Of a stretch of 58,540 nt of DNA, positions 17,120 through 25,853 are shown in pieces; the first letter of the stretch is position 1; the number at the start of each line of letters is the position of its first letter. Under the pieces are notes generated by a model, which ran no database searches, was not told the origin of the DNA, and was given only the letters and a program-made list of their open reading frames with translations. Made by a program: the position numbers and the translations under genes. The stretch comes from Robertmurraya korlensis NBRC 107688 (GTDB taxonomy: Bacteria; Bacillota; Bacilli; Bacillales; Cytobacillaceae), in NCBI RefSeq assembly GCF_001591645.1, contig NZ_BCVH01000025.1, forward strand, positions 1 to 58,540. The letters are read 5' to 3'.

Positions 17120-18333
17120 TAGTCTGCACTATTCTCCTTTTTACCGGAGTTGGTTTCCTCCCATAAGAGGACTGAATCTGTTATTTCCACATTTACAAAT
17201 GCTTTGATATCAACTGTAGGAAATACTTCCGCCCAATTATCAGAAATTTGGTTCCAGTATCCGGGATACTCGTTTTGAAACACTTTACCCAGCTCGATTA
17301 CATCCGTCTTATACTCCTTTTGTAGCTTATCTACCGTAGTATCTATTTCTTTTTTCAATTCCTTCTCAATTGCTTTTTCTAACTCAGCCACTTGCTTCTG
17401 ATCATCAATAGTAAATGGACAGCCTGCTTCAACTACCATGGCGTACGCATCTAACTGAGCAGTAAAGCTTATTTGACCATCCTTTAAATGTGGGGTAACC
17501 TCAAACATCTGATCCCTGAGTTCCACACCTATCGTTCTTTCAGGTTTATCTTTACATGCCGTCGTAACGACACCAGACTGTAACCCTTCTGTAAAAAGCA
17601 TCAAGACCCTTGTTTCTTCTGGTTTTAGAATTCCGACAAGGCGGTCTTCCTTAAATACTCCCGCACCAGCTAAGTCCACCTGTTTAATCGTAGGGCCTTT
17701 CTCCGGTTTCTTGTTTGATATCATTACTTCCTTTAGAGTGACTCTAGCCATAATTGGTTGAGAGCTCTGACTTAAGTAAGCTGCCTGAACATCCAATATC
17801 TGAGTATTTGGAGCAACAGTTGATATTTTGCCGTATCTAAACAGTTTATTAACTGCTTCACCCGGTATTAGCTCCAATCCCGTAACTGTTGATACTAAAG
17901 TACTTGCCTCCTCTGGTGTGATAACAATCCAGGTTCTCATTCGAAGTTCAGGATTTCTTGTAAAAAAGTCAATTACCTGAGAAATTCCCTCCTTCGCCAA
18001 TTCCTCACTTATAACAATTACTTGATTATGAGCCCAAAAAACATTTCTCGATGAAATGGAAGATAAATCACGAATCGCATCAAACAATGACTCCCCTTGT
18101 CCAACAATGGTGTAAATAGGCTCACCCGTCTGACCAGAAGGAGCACCTGTTTGCCCTCTAGCATCTGCTGGTCTAGCAATTTGCGCCGTAACTTTAAAGG
18201 CATTCTCACCCTCTCCTTTATCTATACCAACAGCCATAACCAGTGCTAGTTCATTTAACTCTCTCTTACCTGCACATCCCGTTACTAGGAGAATCATAAT
18301 TAATAAAAGAGACCAGCTAGCCTGTCTTTTCAT
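17119..18333 (-). CDS. gerKC: Spore germination lipoprotein, GerC family (GerKC-like)
   Basis: This is the lipoprotein subunit of the nutrient germination receptor. A signal peptide with lipobox VTGC puts the lipidated cysteine at residue 20. The family motif ELNELALVMAVGIDKG follows directly, and the body matches Ger(x)C proteins of about 400 aa. It overlaps gerA by four bases at the start and gerB by one base at the end, so translation is likely coupled. Confidence 0.92.
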   Translation of the reverse strand: MKRQASWSLLLIMILLVTGCAGKRELNELALVMAVGIDKGEGENAFKVTAQIARPADARGQTGAPSGQTGEPIYTIVGQGESLFDAIRDLSSISSRNVFWAHNQVIVISEELAKEGISQVIDFFTRNPELRMRTWIVITPEEASTLVSTVTGLELIPGEAVNKLFRYGKISTVAPNTQILDVQAAYLSQSSQPIMARVTLKEVMISNKKPEKGPTIKQVDLAGAGVFKEDRLVGILKPEETRVLMLFTEGLQSGVVTTACKDKPERTIGVELRDQMFEVTPHLKDGQISFTAQLDAYAMVVEAGCPFTIDDQKQVAELEKAIEKELKKEIDTTVDKLQKEYKTDVIELGKVFQNEYPGYWNQISDNWAEVFPTVDIKAFVNVEITDSVLLWEETNSGKKENSAD

Positions 18334-19967
18334 TCTTCATCATCCCCCTTAAGCTTGATGATATGACGACTTTTCTTTCGCTTTGATTGATCTCTACCCT
18401 TTTGATTATCCTCATCTCTATTCCCCGCTTCATCAGAATAAGGGTCTGTATTAGGAGGTTCTGGGAATTGATTATCTCCTACACGCTTCTCATCGCCTGT
18501 AACCCCCATTGGTCTTGCCTGCATCTTCCACCAAGGAAAGCGGATGATAGAATCTTTCTGATCCTTCGGCTGGAACGGTGTTGCTGGTGCCAAGTATGAC
18601 TCACCGAAGGAGCGAAGGGTAAGGGCGTGGATAGCTAATAACGCAAACATTGCGGAAAAACCTAGTAATCCTAGCATCCCAGCGGCTATAAGTAATGGAA
18701 AGCGAATGAGACGAATCGAGAATGATGCCGCATAATTAGGGATGGCAAACGAAGCGATACCTGTTAAGGCGACGATTATAACCATAAAAGGAGAAACGAT
18801 ACCCGCTTGAACAGCTGCTTGCCCAATGACAAGAGATCCAACGATACTTACAGCTTGACCAACAGGCTTAGGCATCCTAAGCCCCGCTTCCCTCATCAAC
18901 TCAAAGGCCGTTTCCATTAGTAAAGCCTCAAGTAAAACGGGAAAAGGAACCACTTCACGTCCAGATGCAATAGTTAATATTAGTTGGGTTGGAATCATCT
19001 CTTGATGAAAACTTACGAGCATTACATATATGGAAGTAAGAGTTAAGCTAAGCACAAAAGCCAAATACCGAATGGCACGAAAAAAGCTCCCTGTCATCCA
19101 ACGTGAATAGTAATCATCACTTGCCTGTAAAAACTGCCAAAAAAAACTGGGGACTACTAATACAAAGGGGGTATTATCAACAAAAATAGCTACTCTTCCT
19201 TCAAGTAAAGATGACGCTACTTTATCAGGCCTTTCTGTACTTTGCACAGTAGTAAAAGGAGATCTTGGTGCATCTTCAATTAACTCTTCAATATATCCGC
19301 TTTCTAATATGGCATCAATATTAATATCATTTATTCTCTTTTTTACTTCCTCAACTAGCCCTTCTTTTACAATGTCTCCGATATATGCAATATTGACATC
19401 TGTTTTTGACCGCTTCCCAACGGTCATTTGTTCAATCCGAAGCTTAGGGTCTCTAATTCTTCGCCTGACAAGTGCGGTATTGGTTCGAATGCTTTCTGTA
19501 AAGCCGTCTCTTGGACCACGAACAACCTGCTCTGTCTGCGGTTCATCAACTCCTCTTTTTTCCCACCCTTTCGTTTGTATAAGGAACACGTCATTACTTC
19601 CATCTAGAATCAACACGGCCACTCCGGACAGAATACCATCAACCGCTTGACCGACTTCCTTGATTACTTGAAAGGAAGCACTGGAAAGCATATGTTCCTT
19701 AAGCAAGGTTAACGGGTTATCCGTAGGTAATGTTGCATGCTGAAGCAGCAGATTGCCTTTATACAGTAGGTCACTAATAAATTGTTCTATATGTGTTACG
19801 TCAGCTAAACCGTCCGTGTAATAACAAAGTGCTTGAACATTTTTATGCTCATGAAAGGTTATGCGGCGTTTGACAAGGTCAACGCTGCCTCCCAAAATCT
19901 CAGTCATTAACTCTTCATTATCCTGCAAATCTCTAAAAAATGTATTTTTCTCTTCAACTGAAGTCAT
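18330..19967 (-). CDS. gerKA: Spore germination protein, GerA family (GerKA-like)
   Basis: This 545-aa protein is the GerA-type subunit of a nutrient germination receptor. A cytosolic N-terminal region (about 1-260) contains the family segments DGSNDVFLIQTKGWEKRGVDEPQTEQVVRGPRDGFTES and RRRIRDPKLRIEQMTVGKRSKTDVNIAYI. Then follow several transmembrane helices, a PxPxLLEALLMETAFELMREAGLRMP motif near residue 350, and a charged, basic C-terminal tail. AGGAG precedes the ATG at normal spacing. Expression would be forespore-specific (sigma G), but I could not assign a convincing sigma G promoter upstream. Confidence 0.93.
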   Translation of the reverse strand: MTSVEEKNTFFRDLQDNEELMTEILGGSVDLVKRRITFHEHKNVQALCYYTDGLADVTHIEQFISDLLYKGNLLLQHATLPTDNPLTLLKEHMLSSASFQVIKEVGQAVDGILSGVAVLILDGSNDVFLIQTKGWEKRGVDEPQTEQVVRGPRDGFTESIRTNTALVRRRIRDPKLRIEQMTVGKRSKTDVNIAYIGDIVKEGLVEEVKKRINDINIDAILESGYIEELIEDAPRSPFTTVQSTERPDKVASSLLEGRVAIFVDNTPFVLVVPSFFWQFLQASDDYYSRWMTGSFFRAIRYLAFVLSLTLTSIYVMLVSFHQEMIPTQLILTIASGREVVPFPVLLEALLMETAFELMREAGLRMPKPVGQAVSIVGSLVIGQAAVQAGIVSPFMVIIVALTGIASFAIPNYAASFSIRLIRFPLLIAAGMLGLLGFSAMFALLAIHALTLRSFGESYLAPATPFQPKDQKDSIIRFPWWKMQARPMGVTGDEKRVGDNQFPEPPNTDPYSDEAGNRDEDNQKGRDQSKRKKSRHIIKLKGDDEE

Positions 19968-20115
19968 ATTTGAAAACTCCTAAGATGATAAATTCCCTAT
20001 TCTTTTCTCTCCTTTATTTTTCCAACTAAACCAAATTCTAATCAGAATTCAGTTTATTTCCTGAAGAGTTTGGAAAACATGTAGCCAAACAGATAATGTG
20101 AAAGGCTGGTTTTTT

Positions 20116-20310
20116 ATGGAGTTTTATAGCACTTGGGTCTATCGTAATATCTTTAATGCTGAATGGGCCCTTTGGACATTTGTTGTCATGATTATGACGT
20201 TAAACATTCTTGCTCCCATCTTTGTCTGGATGATTATGAACGGAACCCCAGTAACCAACCTATTAAAGAAAAGAATGAAAAATAAAAAAGAAGAGAACAT
20301 GAATAATTGA
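20116..20310 (+). CDS. Small single-span membrane protein, unknown function
   Basis: This 64-aa ORF has one hydrophobic segment at about residues 18-43 and a strongly basic tail (KKRMKNKKEEN). Aromatic residues (WVYRNIF, EWALW) flank the membrane part. I take the ATG at 20116; a GTG six codons upstream is the alternative, and AAAGG before either start is weak. It lies between the divergent germination operon and rodA. The clear hydrophobic/basic layout argues for a real small protein, but no family is recognised. Confidence 0.55.
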   Translation: MEFYSTWVYRNIFNAEWALWTFVVMIMTLNILAPIFVWMIMNGTPVTNLLKKRMKNKKEENMNN

Positions 20311-20450
20311 AACTAATAACTAGTCCTGTACGTCTATATAAAAAGACCCTATATTATGAATGATCATTATCTTCTTTGCATATCTTGAATGTGGTATTTT
20401 TGTTTGATAGGATAATATTGTAAATAGGAGAAGGAATTAGGTGCAGGTAA

Positions 20451-21629
20451 ATGGAAGTTGTGAAAAAACCGACAGAAAAATTTGATTGGACCTTGAGTCT
20501 TATTTTGTTTTTATTATTTCTAGTAAGCTGCTTATCTATTTATAGCGCCCAAACAACTGGACAGTACACAGATAACTATTTTATTAGGCAAATATTTTGG
20601 TATGTCGTAGGAGTCATTATTGTGGCGGTCGTTATGTTTTTTGATAGCGATCAATATAAAAAGCTTTCCTGGTATCTATATGGATTCGGCATATTTCTGC
20701 TTTTTGCTCTTATCATCTCACCAGAAAGCATTGCACCCGAAAGAAATGGAGCACATAGCTGGTTTCAAATTCCTGGTATAGGCACGATCCAACCTTCGGA
20801 GTTTATGAAAGCCTTCCTCATTCTTTCCCTTAGCAAGGTGATTACCACTCATCATGAAAAATATCTAAAGAAAACCTTTAAATCTGATCTTTGGCTTTTT
20901 ACTAAAATGAGCATATCCACTGCTCTTCCCCTAGCGTTAATCATGAAGCAACCTGATCTAGGAACAAGCCTTGTCATCGTTGCAATCTTTACTGGACTTA
21001 TATTCGTATCCGGAATTACATGGAAAATTATCCTCACCATCTATGGCATCGGTTCGGTTCTTGGAGCAACCATTATTTATTATGTTGTTTGGGCACCAGA
21101 GGTCCTTGTAAAATACTTAAATGTTCAAACGTATCAGTTTAATAGAATTTACTCTTGGATTGACCCTGATAACCATCAAGCAGGAGCAGGATACCATCTA
21201 TATAATTCATTAAGGGCGATCGGTTCAGGTCTATTGACTGGAAAAGGCTTTGGTGAAAGACAGGTATACATACCGGAAAGTCATACCGATTTTATTTTCA
21301 GTGTGATTGGTGAGGAGTACGGATTTGTCGGGGCAAGCATCGTTATTGGTCTTTTCTTTATACTCATCTATCATTTAACAAAGACAGCCTTAGATACGAC
21401 AGACCCATTTAACACCTACATCTGTGCAGGAGTTATTTCTATGATTACCTTTCACGTCTTCCAAAATGTTGGCATGACGATTCAAGTTCTACCGATTACG
21501 GGGATTCCTCTCCCCTTCGTTAGTTACGGGGGGAGTTCGTTAATGGGGAATATGTTTGCTATGGGACTAATTTTTAGCATCCATTACCACAAAAAAACCT
21601 ATATGTTTGGCTCAGAAGGCAAACAATGA
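20451..21629 (+). CDS. rodA: SEDS-family peptidoglycan polymerase, RodA-like
   Basis: SEDS proteins polymerise glycan strands from lipid II, RodA in side-wall elongation. The 392-aa protein has about ten transmembrane helices. The segments ISSAQ-like IYSAQTTGQY near the N terminus, GTIQPSEFMKAFLILSLSK near residue 115, KQPDLGTSLVIV near residue 165 and the C-terminal PLPFVSYGGSSLMGN are hallmarks. The N-terminal IYSAQ segment is closer to RodA than to FtsW or SpoVE. It is monocistronic, with a terminator directly after the stop. Confidence 0.9.
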   Translation: MEVVKKPTEKFDWTLSLILFLLFLVSCLSIYSAQTTGQYTDNYFIRQIFWYVVGVIIVAVVMFFDSDQYKKLSWYLYGFGIFLLFALIISPESIAPERNGAHSWFQIPGIGTIQPSEFMKAFLILSLSKVITTHHEKYLKKTFKSDLWLFTKMSISTALPLALIMKQPDLGTSLVIVAIFTGLIFVSGITWKIILTIYGIGSVLGATIIYYVVWAPEVLVKYLNVQTYQFNRIYSWIDPDNHQAGAGYHLYNSLRAIGSGLLTGKGFGERQVYIPESHTDFIFSVIGEEYGFVGASIVIGLFFILIYHLTKTALDTTDPFNTYICAGVISMITFHVFQNVGMTIQVLPITGIPLPFVSYGGSSLMGNMFAMGLIFSIHYHKKTYMFGSEGKQ

Positions 21630-21660
21630 GGCTAACTTCCATCGTTAGCCTTATTTTTTT
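21629..21660 (+). terminator. Terminator after rodA
   Basis: An 8-bp stem (AGGCTAAC with GTTAGCCT, loop of 7) is followed by TATTTTTTT on the + strand, overlapping the rodA stop region. Confidence 0.88.
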
Positions 21661-21671
21661 CTTTAATTTAT

Positions 21672-21686
21672 TTATAATAATTATAA
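21672..21686. promoter_or_regulatory. PerR box upstream of dps
   Basis: TTATAATAATTATAA matches the 7-1-7 PerR consensus at every position. It lies about 70 bases before the dps start in very AT-rich DNA, as at mrgA in Bacillus subtilis. Peroxide would relieve PerR repression. Fur and Zur boxes are similar, but the match is best for PerR and the downstream gene agrees. Confidence 0.8.
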
Positions 21687-21754
21687 TTTAGTATTGATTA
21701 TAATTTAATATATGTTATTATTTAATTATAAACCAACTGAGGAGGAATTTTATT

Positions 21755-22189
21755 ATGGAATTACAAGCTCAACTCAATCAACAAATCTCAAACTGGAATG
21801 TTCTATACACTAAGCTTCACCGTTTCCACTGGTACGTAAAGGGCCCTTTATTCTTTACCCTTCATGCGAAGTTTGAGGAATTATATAATGAGGCTGGTTT
21901 AGTAGTCGATCAATTGGCAGAACGACTTTTAGCTATTGGTGGACAACCGGTTGCTTCTATGAAGGAATACTTAGAAACAGCTACTCTATTTGAGACTAAC
22001 AATGAAACAAAGGCTAGTGAAATGGTTGCTGCCCTCGTTGCTGATTTTAAACAAGTGAAAGATGAACTTGCTTCTCTAGCTACTTTGGCTGAAGAAAACC
22101 ATGACATCATCACTAACGATATGGCAACAGGACTTATCGAATCCCTAGATACACATATTTGGATGTTGACTGCCTACTTAGGAGAATAA
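21755..22189 (+). CDS. dps: Dps/MrgA-type DNA-protecting miniferritin
   Basis: Dps forms dodecamers that oxidise Fe2+ with H2O2 and store iron, protecting DNA in the cytosol. The 144-aa protein carries the family ferroxidase residues in [29 protein letters not shown] (residues 19-47), followed by [23 protein letters not shown] precedes the ATG at good spacing. It is monocistronic, with a perfect PerR box upstream and a terminator downstream, so it is probably a peroxide-stress gene (MrgA-like). Confidence 0.95.
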   Translation: MELQAQLNQQISNWNVLYTKLHRFHWYVKGPLFFTLHAKFEELYNEAGLVVDQLAERLLAIGGQPVASMKEYLETATLFETNNETKASEMVAALVADFKQVKDELASLATLAEENHDIITNDMATGLIESLDTHIWMLTAYLGE

Positions 22190-22203
22190 TATTAATAGAA
22201 GAT

Positions 22204-22238
22204 AAAGTCAGTGACAATTGTCGCTGACTTTGTTTTTT
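22204..22238 (+). terminator. Terminator after dps
   Basis: A 12-bp stem (AAAGTCAGTGAC with GTCGCTGACTTT, one G-T pair, 4-base loop) is followed by GTTTTTT. Confidence 0.88.
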
Positions 22239-22286
22239 ATCGAAAGCTCCACCTGTACAAAAACTATGTTAATATAACTTTATAAT

Positions 22287-22300
22287 TGAAAGCGTTTTCA
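22287..22300. promoter_or_regulatory. cre site (CcpA) upstream of the small-protein/adhE unit
   Basis: TGAAAGCGTTTTCA matches the catabolite-responsive-element consensus TGWAANCGNTNWCA at all fixed positions. It lies about 170 bases before the 75-aa ORF and about 500 before adhE, which suggests CcpA control of the unit. Confidence 0.65.
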
Positions 22301-22392
22301 TAAAAAGGTGGTGAATTTTTGAGAAATACCTCAGAAACCTTGTAATTACAGTATTTACGACCCCGTAAAACGAAAAAATCATTGTTCATACT

Positions 22393-22410
22393 TTGTTCAA
22401 TATTTCACAA
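22393..22410. promoter_or_regulatory. Rex-like operator upstream of the 75-aa ORF
   Basis: TTGTTCAATATTTCACAA fits the Rex consensus TTGTGA-N6-TCACAA with two mismatches in the left half. A better copy lies at 22760 before adhE. Rex is the NADH/NAD+-sensing repressor of fermentation genes. Confidence 0.6.
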
Positions 22411-22468
22411 ACTATTATTGTTTTTATATGTTATATTTAATTCAAGAAAAACATTAGGGGTGAAAAAC

Positions 22469-22696
22469 ATGATGGTATGCGAATGGAAGAACTTTTCTAC
22501 AGACACTGAGACTTATACATTAGAAGTTTTTGAAGAAGTCATTGGAGATGAATTCGAGTCAATGATGTTTAAAGAAAATGAAAGCCTTCCAGCATTCATT
22601 TGGACAGTTAATTATGTAGTCATCGTAAAGAGCTGTTCAAAATATATTTCAGATATTTCTTTTGAGAAGATCCCTAGAAATCCAGTTTGCGCGTAA
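22469..22696 (+). CDS. Small protein between two Rex-like sites, unknown function
   Basis: This 75-aa acidic, soluble protein begins MMVCEWKNFSTDTET and has three cysteines (residues 4, 55 and 74). TTAGGGGTGAAA precedes the ATG at 22469 at good spacing; the open frame extends 29 codons further upstream, but through the Rex-like site, so I reject the longer form. It lies 110 bases before adhE with no terminator between them. I recognise no family. Its position between a cre, two Rex-like sites and adhE suggests a role in fermentative or low-oxygen growth; this is inference. Confidence 0.65.
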   Translation: MMVCEWKNFSTDTETYTLEVFEEVIGDEFESMMFKENESLPAFIWTVNYVVIVKSCSKYISDISFEKIPRNPVCA

Positions 22697-22759
22697 CGTC
22701 ACTATGACGTTTACCTATACATCTTGCAATACTTCAAAGTTAATTTTTTTTACTAATGA

Positions 22760-22777
22760 ATGTGAAATATTTCACAA
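22760..22777. promoter_or_regulatory. Rex operator upstream of adhE
   Basis: The core TGTGAAATATTTCACA at 22761-22776 is a perfect 16-bp palindrome, and the 18-base site differs from the Rex consensus only at the first base. It lies about 30 bases before the adhE start, where a bound repressor would block transcription when NADH is low. Confidence 0.85.
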
Positions 22778-22806
22778 ACTAAAATGTTTAAACGGAGGTC
22801 TTTAAT

Positions 22807-25410
22807 ATGGCAGTTGAAGAAAAAGTACTCACTGAAAATCAAGAAGTTGCAAAAATGATTGATGATCTAGCTGCAAAAGGTCAAAAAGCATTAAAGGAAT
22901 TCCAAAGCTTTACTCAGGAAATGATTGATGAAATCGTTAAAGCAATGGCACTAGCAGGACTTGACCAGCATATGCCTTTAGCTAAGCTAGCGGTAGAAGA
23001 AACAGGTCGCGGTGTTTTTGAAGATAAAATGATCAAAAACATATTTGCAACAGAATATGTTTACAACAATATTAAGAATAACAAAACAGTTGGAATTATC
23101 GATGACAACCAATTTGAGGGTGTTTATACAATCGCTGATCCAGTTGGAGTGGTTGCTGGGGTAACACCTGTAACAAACCCAACATCAACTACAATGTTCA
23201 AATCACTAATTGCTATCAAAACAAGAAACCCTATCATCTTTGCTTTCCATCCATCTGCACAAAAATGTAGCAGTGAAGCAGCGCGTGTCGTACGTGATGC
23301 AGCGATTAAAGCCGGTGCTCCTGAAAACTGTATCCAGTGGGTTGAAAAGCCATCTGTAGCAGCTACTCAAGCATTAATGAAGCACCCTGGAATTTCACTT
23401 ATTTTAGCAACGGGTGGACCTGGAATGGTTAAATCAGCTTATAGCTCTGGTAAGCCTGCTCTAGGTGTTGGTGCTGGTAACGTTCCTTGTTATATCGAAA
23501 AATCAGCAAAAATTAAGCGTGCAGTAAACGACTTAATCTTATCTAAAACATTCGATAATGGTATGATTTGTGCTTCTGAACAAGCGGTTATTATCGATAA
23601 AGAAATCTACAATGACGTGAAGAAAGAACTAATTTCTAATAAGTGCTACTTCCTAAACGATGCAGAAAAGAAAAAGGTTGAGGCATTGGTTATTAATGAA
23701 AATACTTGTGCAGTTAACCCAACGATCGTAGGGATGCCTGCTGCTAAAATTGCACAGCTTGCTGGAGTAGAAGTACCTGAAGATACTAAGATTCTTATTG
23801 CTGAACTTAAAACAGTTGGACCTGAATCTCCACTTTCTCGTGAAAAACTAAGCCCAGTTCTTGCTTGCTTCAAGGTGAACAGCTTAGAAGAAGGTTTAAC
23901 ACGTGCTGAAGAAATGCTTGAATTCGGTGGACTTGGTCACTCAGCTGTTCTTCATTCAACAAACGAAGAAGTAATGAAGGAATTTGGACTTCGTATGAAG
24001 GCTGGTCGTATCATCGTTAATGCCCCTTCTTCACAAGGTGCAATTGGCGACATCTATAACGCATTTATGCCATCATTAACACTTGGTTGCGGTACATTTG
24101 GTGGAAACTCTGTATCTCAAAACGTAGGAGCTATCCATCTTGTAAATATTAAAAAGTTAGCGAAGAGGAATAATAATATGCAATGGTTTAAGGTTCCACC
24201 TAAAATCTATTTCGAAAAAAATTCTACTCAGTACCTAGCTAAAATGCCAAATGTTTCAAGAGCATTTATCGTCACTGACCCTGGAATGGTAAAACTAGGA
24301 TATGTTGACATCGTGACTCGTTACCTTCGTCAGCGTCCAAATCTAGTTCATGTTGAAGTATTTTCAGCAGTTGAGCCAGATCCATCTATCGACACAGTTA
24401 TGGCTGGTGCAGAAGCTATGGCAGCATTCCAACCAGATGTTATTATTGCACTTGGTGGTGGTTCTGCAATGGATGCTGCAAAAGGTATGTGGTTATTCTA
24501 CGAACACCCAGATGCAGACTTCTTTGGACTAAAACAAAAATTCTTAGATATTCGTAAGCGTGTTGTTAAGTATCCTAAGTTAGGTGAAAAAACTCAATTT
24601 GTTGCAATTCCAACAACATCTGGAACTGGTTCTGAGGTAACATCTTTCTCTGTTATCACAGACAAGGTAAACAACATTAAGTATCCATTAGCAGATTATG
24701 AGTTAACTCCAGATGTAGCGATCATCGATCCACAGTTTGTTATGACTGTTCCTAAGGTCATTACTGCTGATACTGGTATGGACGTATTAACTCACGCATT
24801 CGAAGCTTATGTATCTATTATGGCTAACGATTACACTGATGGTTTGGCTATGAAAGCAATCCAGCTAGTATTTGAATACCTACCAAGAGCATACCGTGAT
24901 GGCAGCGATGCAGTAGCACGTGAAAAAATGCATAATGCTTCAACAATTGCTGGTATGGCATTTGCTAACGCATTCCTTGGAATTAACCACAGCTTGGCAC
25001 ATAAGCTTGGTGCAGAATACCACATCGCTCACGGACGTTCTAACACAATCTTAATGCCACACGTGATTCGTTACAATGCAACAAAACCAACAAAGTTTGC
25101 TGCATTCCCTAAGTACGAGAACTTTATTGCTGACCAACGTTATGCTGAAATCGCTAGAACATTAGGTCTTCCTGCTCGTACTACTGAAGAAGGTGTAGAA
25201 AGCTTAATTCAAGCGGTTATCAAGCTTGCTAAAGAGTTAGAAATCCCAATGAGCATCGAAGCAAATGGAGTAACAAAAGAAGCTTTTGAAGCTAAAGTTG
25301 ATTACTTAGCTGAACGTGCATTTGAAGATCAATGTACAACTGCTAACCCTAAATTACCGTTAGTAACAGAATTAGCACAAATTTACCGTGAAGCCTTCAA
25401 AGGTGTGTAA
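22807..25410 (+). CDS. adhE: Bifunctional acetaldehyde-CoA/alcohol dehydrogenase
   Basis: AdhE reduces acetyl-CoA to acetaldehyde and then to ethanol, regenerating NAD+ during fermentation, and assembles into spirosomes. The 867-aa protein has an N-terminal aldehyde dehydrogenase domain (about 1-440) with the catalytic cysteine in KTFDNGMICASEQAV, and a C-terminal iron-dependent alcohol dehydrogenase domain (about 460-867). The latter shows the GGGSAMDAAKGMW and IPTTSGTGSEVTSF nucleotide motifs and histidine ligands in GINHSLAHKLGAEYHIAHGRSN. An ACGGAGG lies before the ATG. A perfect Rex palindrome precedes the gene and two hairpins follow. Confidence 0.97.
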   Translation: MAVEEKVLTENQEVAKMIDDLAAKGQKALKEFQSFTQEMIDEIVKAMALAGLDQHMPLAKLAVEETGRGVFEDKMIKNIFATEYVYNNIKNNKTVGIIDDNQFEGVYTIADPVGVVAGVTPVTNPTSTTMFKSLIAIKTRNPIIFAFHPSAQKCSSEAARVVRDAAIKAGAPENCIQWVEKPSVAATQALMKHPGISLILATGGPGMVKSAYSSGKPALGVGAGNVPCYIEKSAKIKRAVNDLILSKTFDNGMICASEQAVIIDKEIYNDVKKELISNKCYFLNDAEKKKVEALVINENTCAVNPTIVGMPAAKIAQLAGVEVPEDTKILIAELKTVGPESPLSREKLSPVLACFKVNSLEEGLTRAEEMLEFGGLGHSAVLHSTNEEVMKEFGLRMKAGRIIVNAPSSQGAIGDIYNAFMPSLTLGCGTFGGNSVSQNVGAIHLVNIKKLAKRNNNMQWFKVPPKIYFEKNSTQYLAKMPNVSRAFIVTDPGMVKLGYVDIVTRYLRQRPNLVHVEVFSAVEPDPSIDTVMAGAEAMAAFQPDVIIALGGGSAMDAAKGMWLFYEHPDADFFGLKQKFLDIRKRVVKYPKLGEKTQFVAIPTTSGTGSEVTSFSVITDKVNNIKYPLADYELTPDVAIIDPQFVMTVPKVITADTGMDVLTHAFEAYVSIMANDYTDGLAMKAIQLVFEYLPRAYRDGSDAVAREKMHNASTIAGMAFANAFLGINHSLAHKLGAEYHIAHGRSNTILMPHVIRYNATKPTKFAAFPKYENFIADQRYAEIARTLGLPARTTEEGVESLIQAVIKLAKELEIPMSIEANGVTKEAFEAKVDYLAERAFEDQCTTANPKLPLVTELAQIYREAFKGV

Positions 25411-25482
25411 CAGAGATTGTAACTTGTTTAAATCTATAAGTGTTTTCCATTAGGAGATTCCCCTATCTCCCATTAAAATAGT

Positions 25483-25518
25483 AACCCATCCCTTCCCCCA
25501 GGGATGGGTTATTTTTTC
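25483..25518 (+). terminator. Terminator after adhE
   Basis: A 10-bp perfect stem (AACCCATCCC with GGGATGGGTT, 8-base loop) is followed by ATTTTTTCC. Confidence 0.9.
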
Positions 25519-25532
25519 CTTTCTCTTGACTT

Positions 25533-25568
25533 TAAAAAAGAGAGAACCATGTCGGTTCTCTCTTTTTG
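25533..25568. terminator. Bidirectional terminator between adhE and a 51-aa minus-strand ORF
   Basis: A 14-bp stem (AAAAAGAGAGAACC and its complement, loop of 5) has A- and T-runs on its two sides. It terminates the minus strand 50 bases after the small ORF at 25618 and backs up the adhE terminator. Confidence 0.85.
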
Positions 25569-25617
25569 GCTAGCAGTGCTAACCTATTCCTTTTTCCTCA
25601 TATCATCGAACTATCCC

Positions 25618-25773
25618 TTACCAGCGGTGGGCCTTTGCATTTCTGTGAAGAATAATCTCGGATTGAGATTTTCTCGTTTGCCCATTTACCTGATTACTAC
25701 TAGCATGCTTTCGCCTTGTCCATGTGTGACAAAAAAGTTGAGAATGTTGATCCAAATGATCTCTAAAACTCAT
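25618..25773 (-). CDS. Small basic protein (51 aa), possibly YpzG-like
   Basis: This short ORF begins MSFRDHLDQHSQLFCHTWTR and ends with RNAKAHRW. AGGTGA lies 6 bases before the ATG, and a terminator follows on the same strand, so it has the full layout of a gene. It is rich in His, Arg, Ser and Gln, with no transmembrane segment. The pattern (HLD, then W-T-R-x-K-H, then QVNGQT) recalls the short YpzG-type proteins of Bacillus from memory, but I cannot verify that match. Function is unknown. Confidence 0.6.
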   Translation of the reverse strand: MSFRDHLDQHSQLFCHTWTRRKHASSNQVNGQTRKSQSEIILHRNAKAHRW

Positions 25774-25853
25774 CTCTAATCACCTCATCGGTTTAGGATA
25801 ACGTGCTGATATTCGGAGGAATATCTATTATAGCTTTTCACAATAACGAAAAA

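Noticed and set aside
22382-22468. Longer form of the 75-aa protein with a hydrophobic N terminus
   Set aside because: The extension crosses the Rex-like operator, and GGGGTG precedes the internal ATG at 22469.
25504-25779. 91-codon plus-strand ORF after adhE
   Set aside because: It begins inside the adhE terminator, crosses a second terminator, and is antisense to a better-supported small gene.
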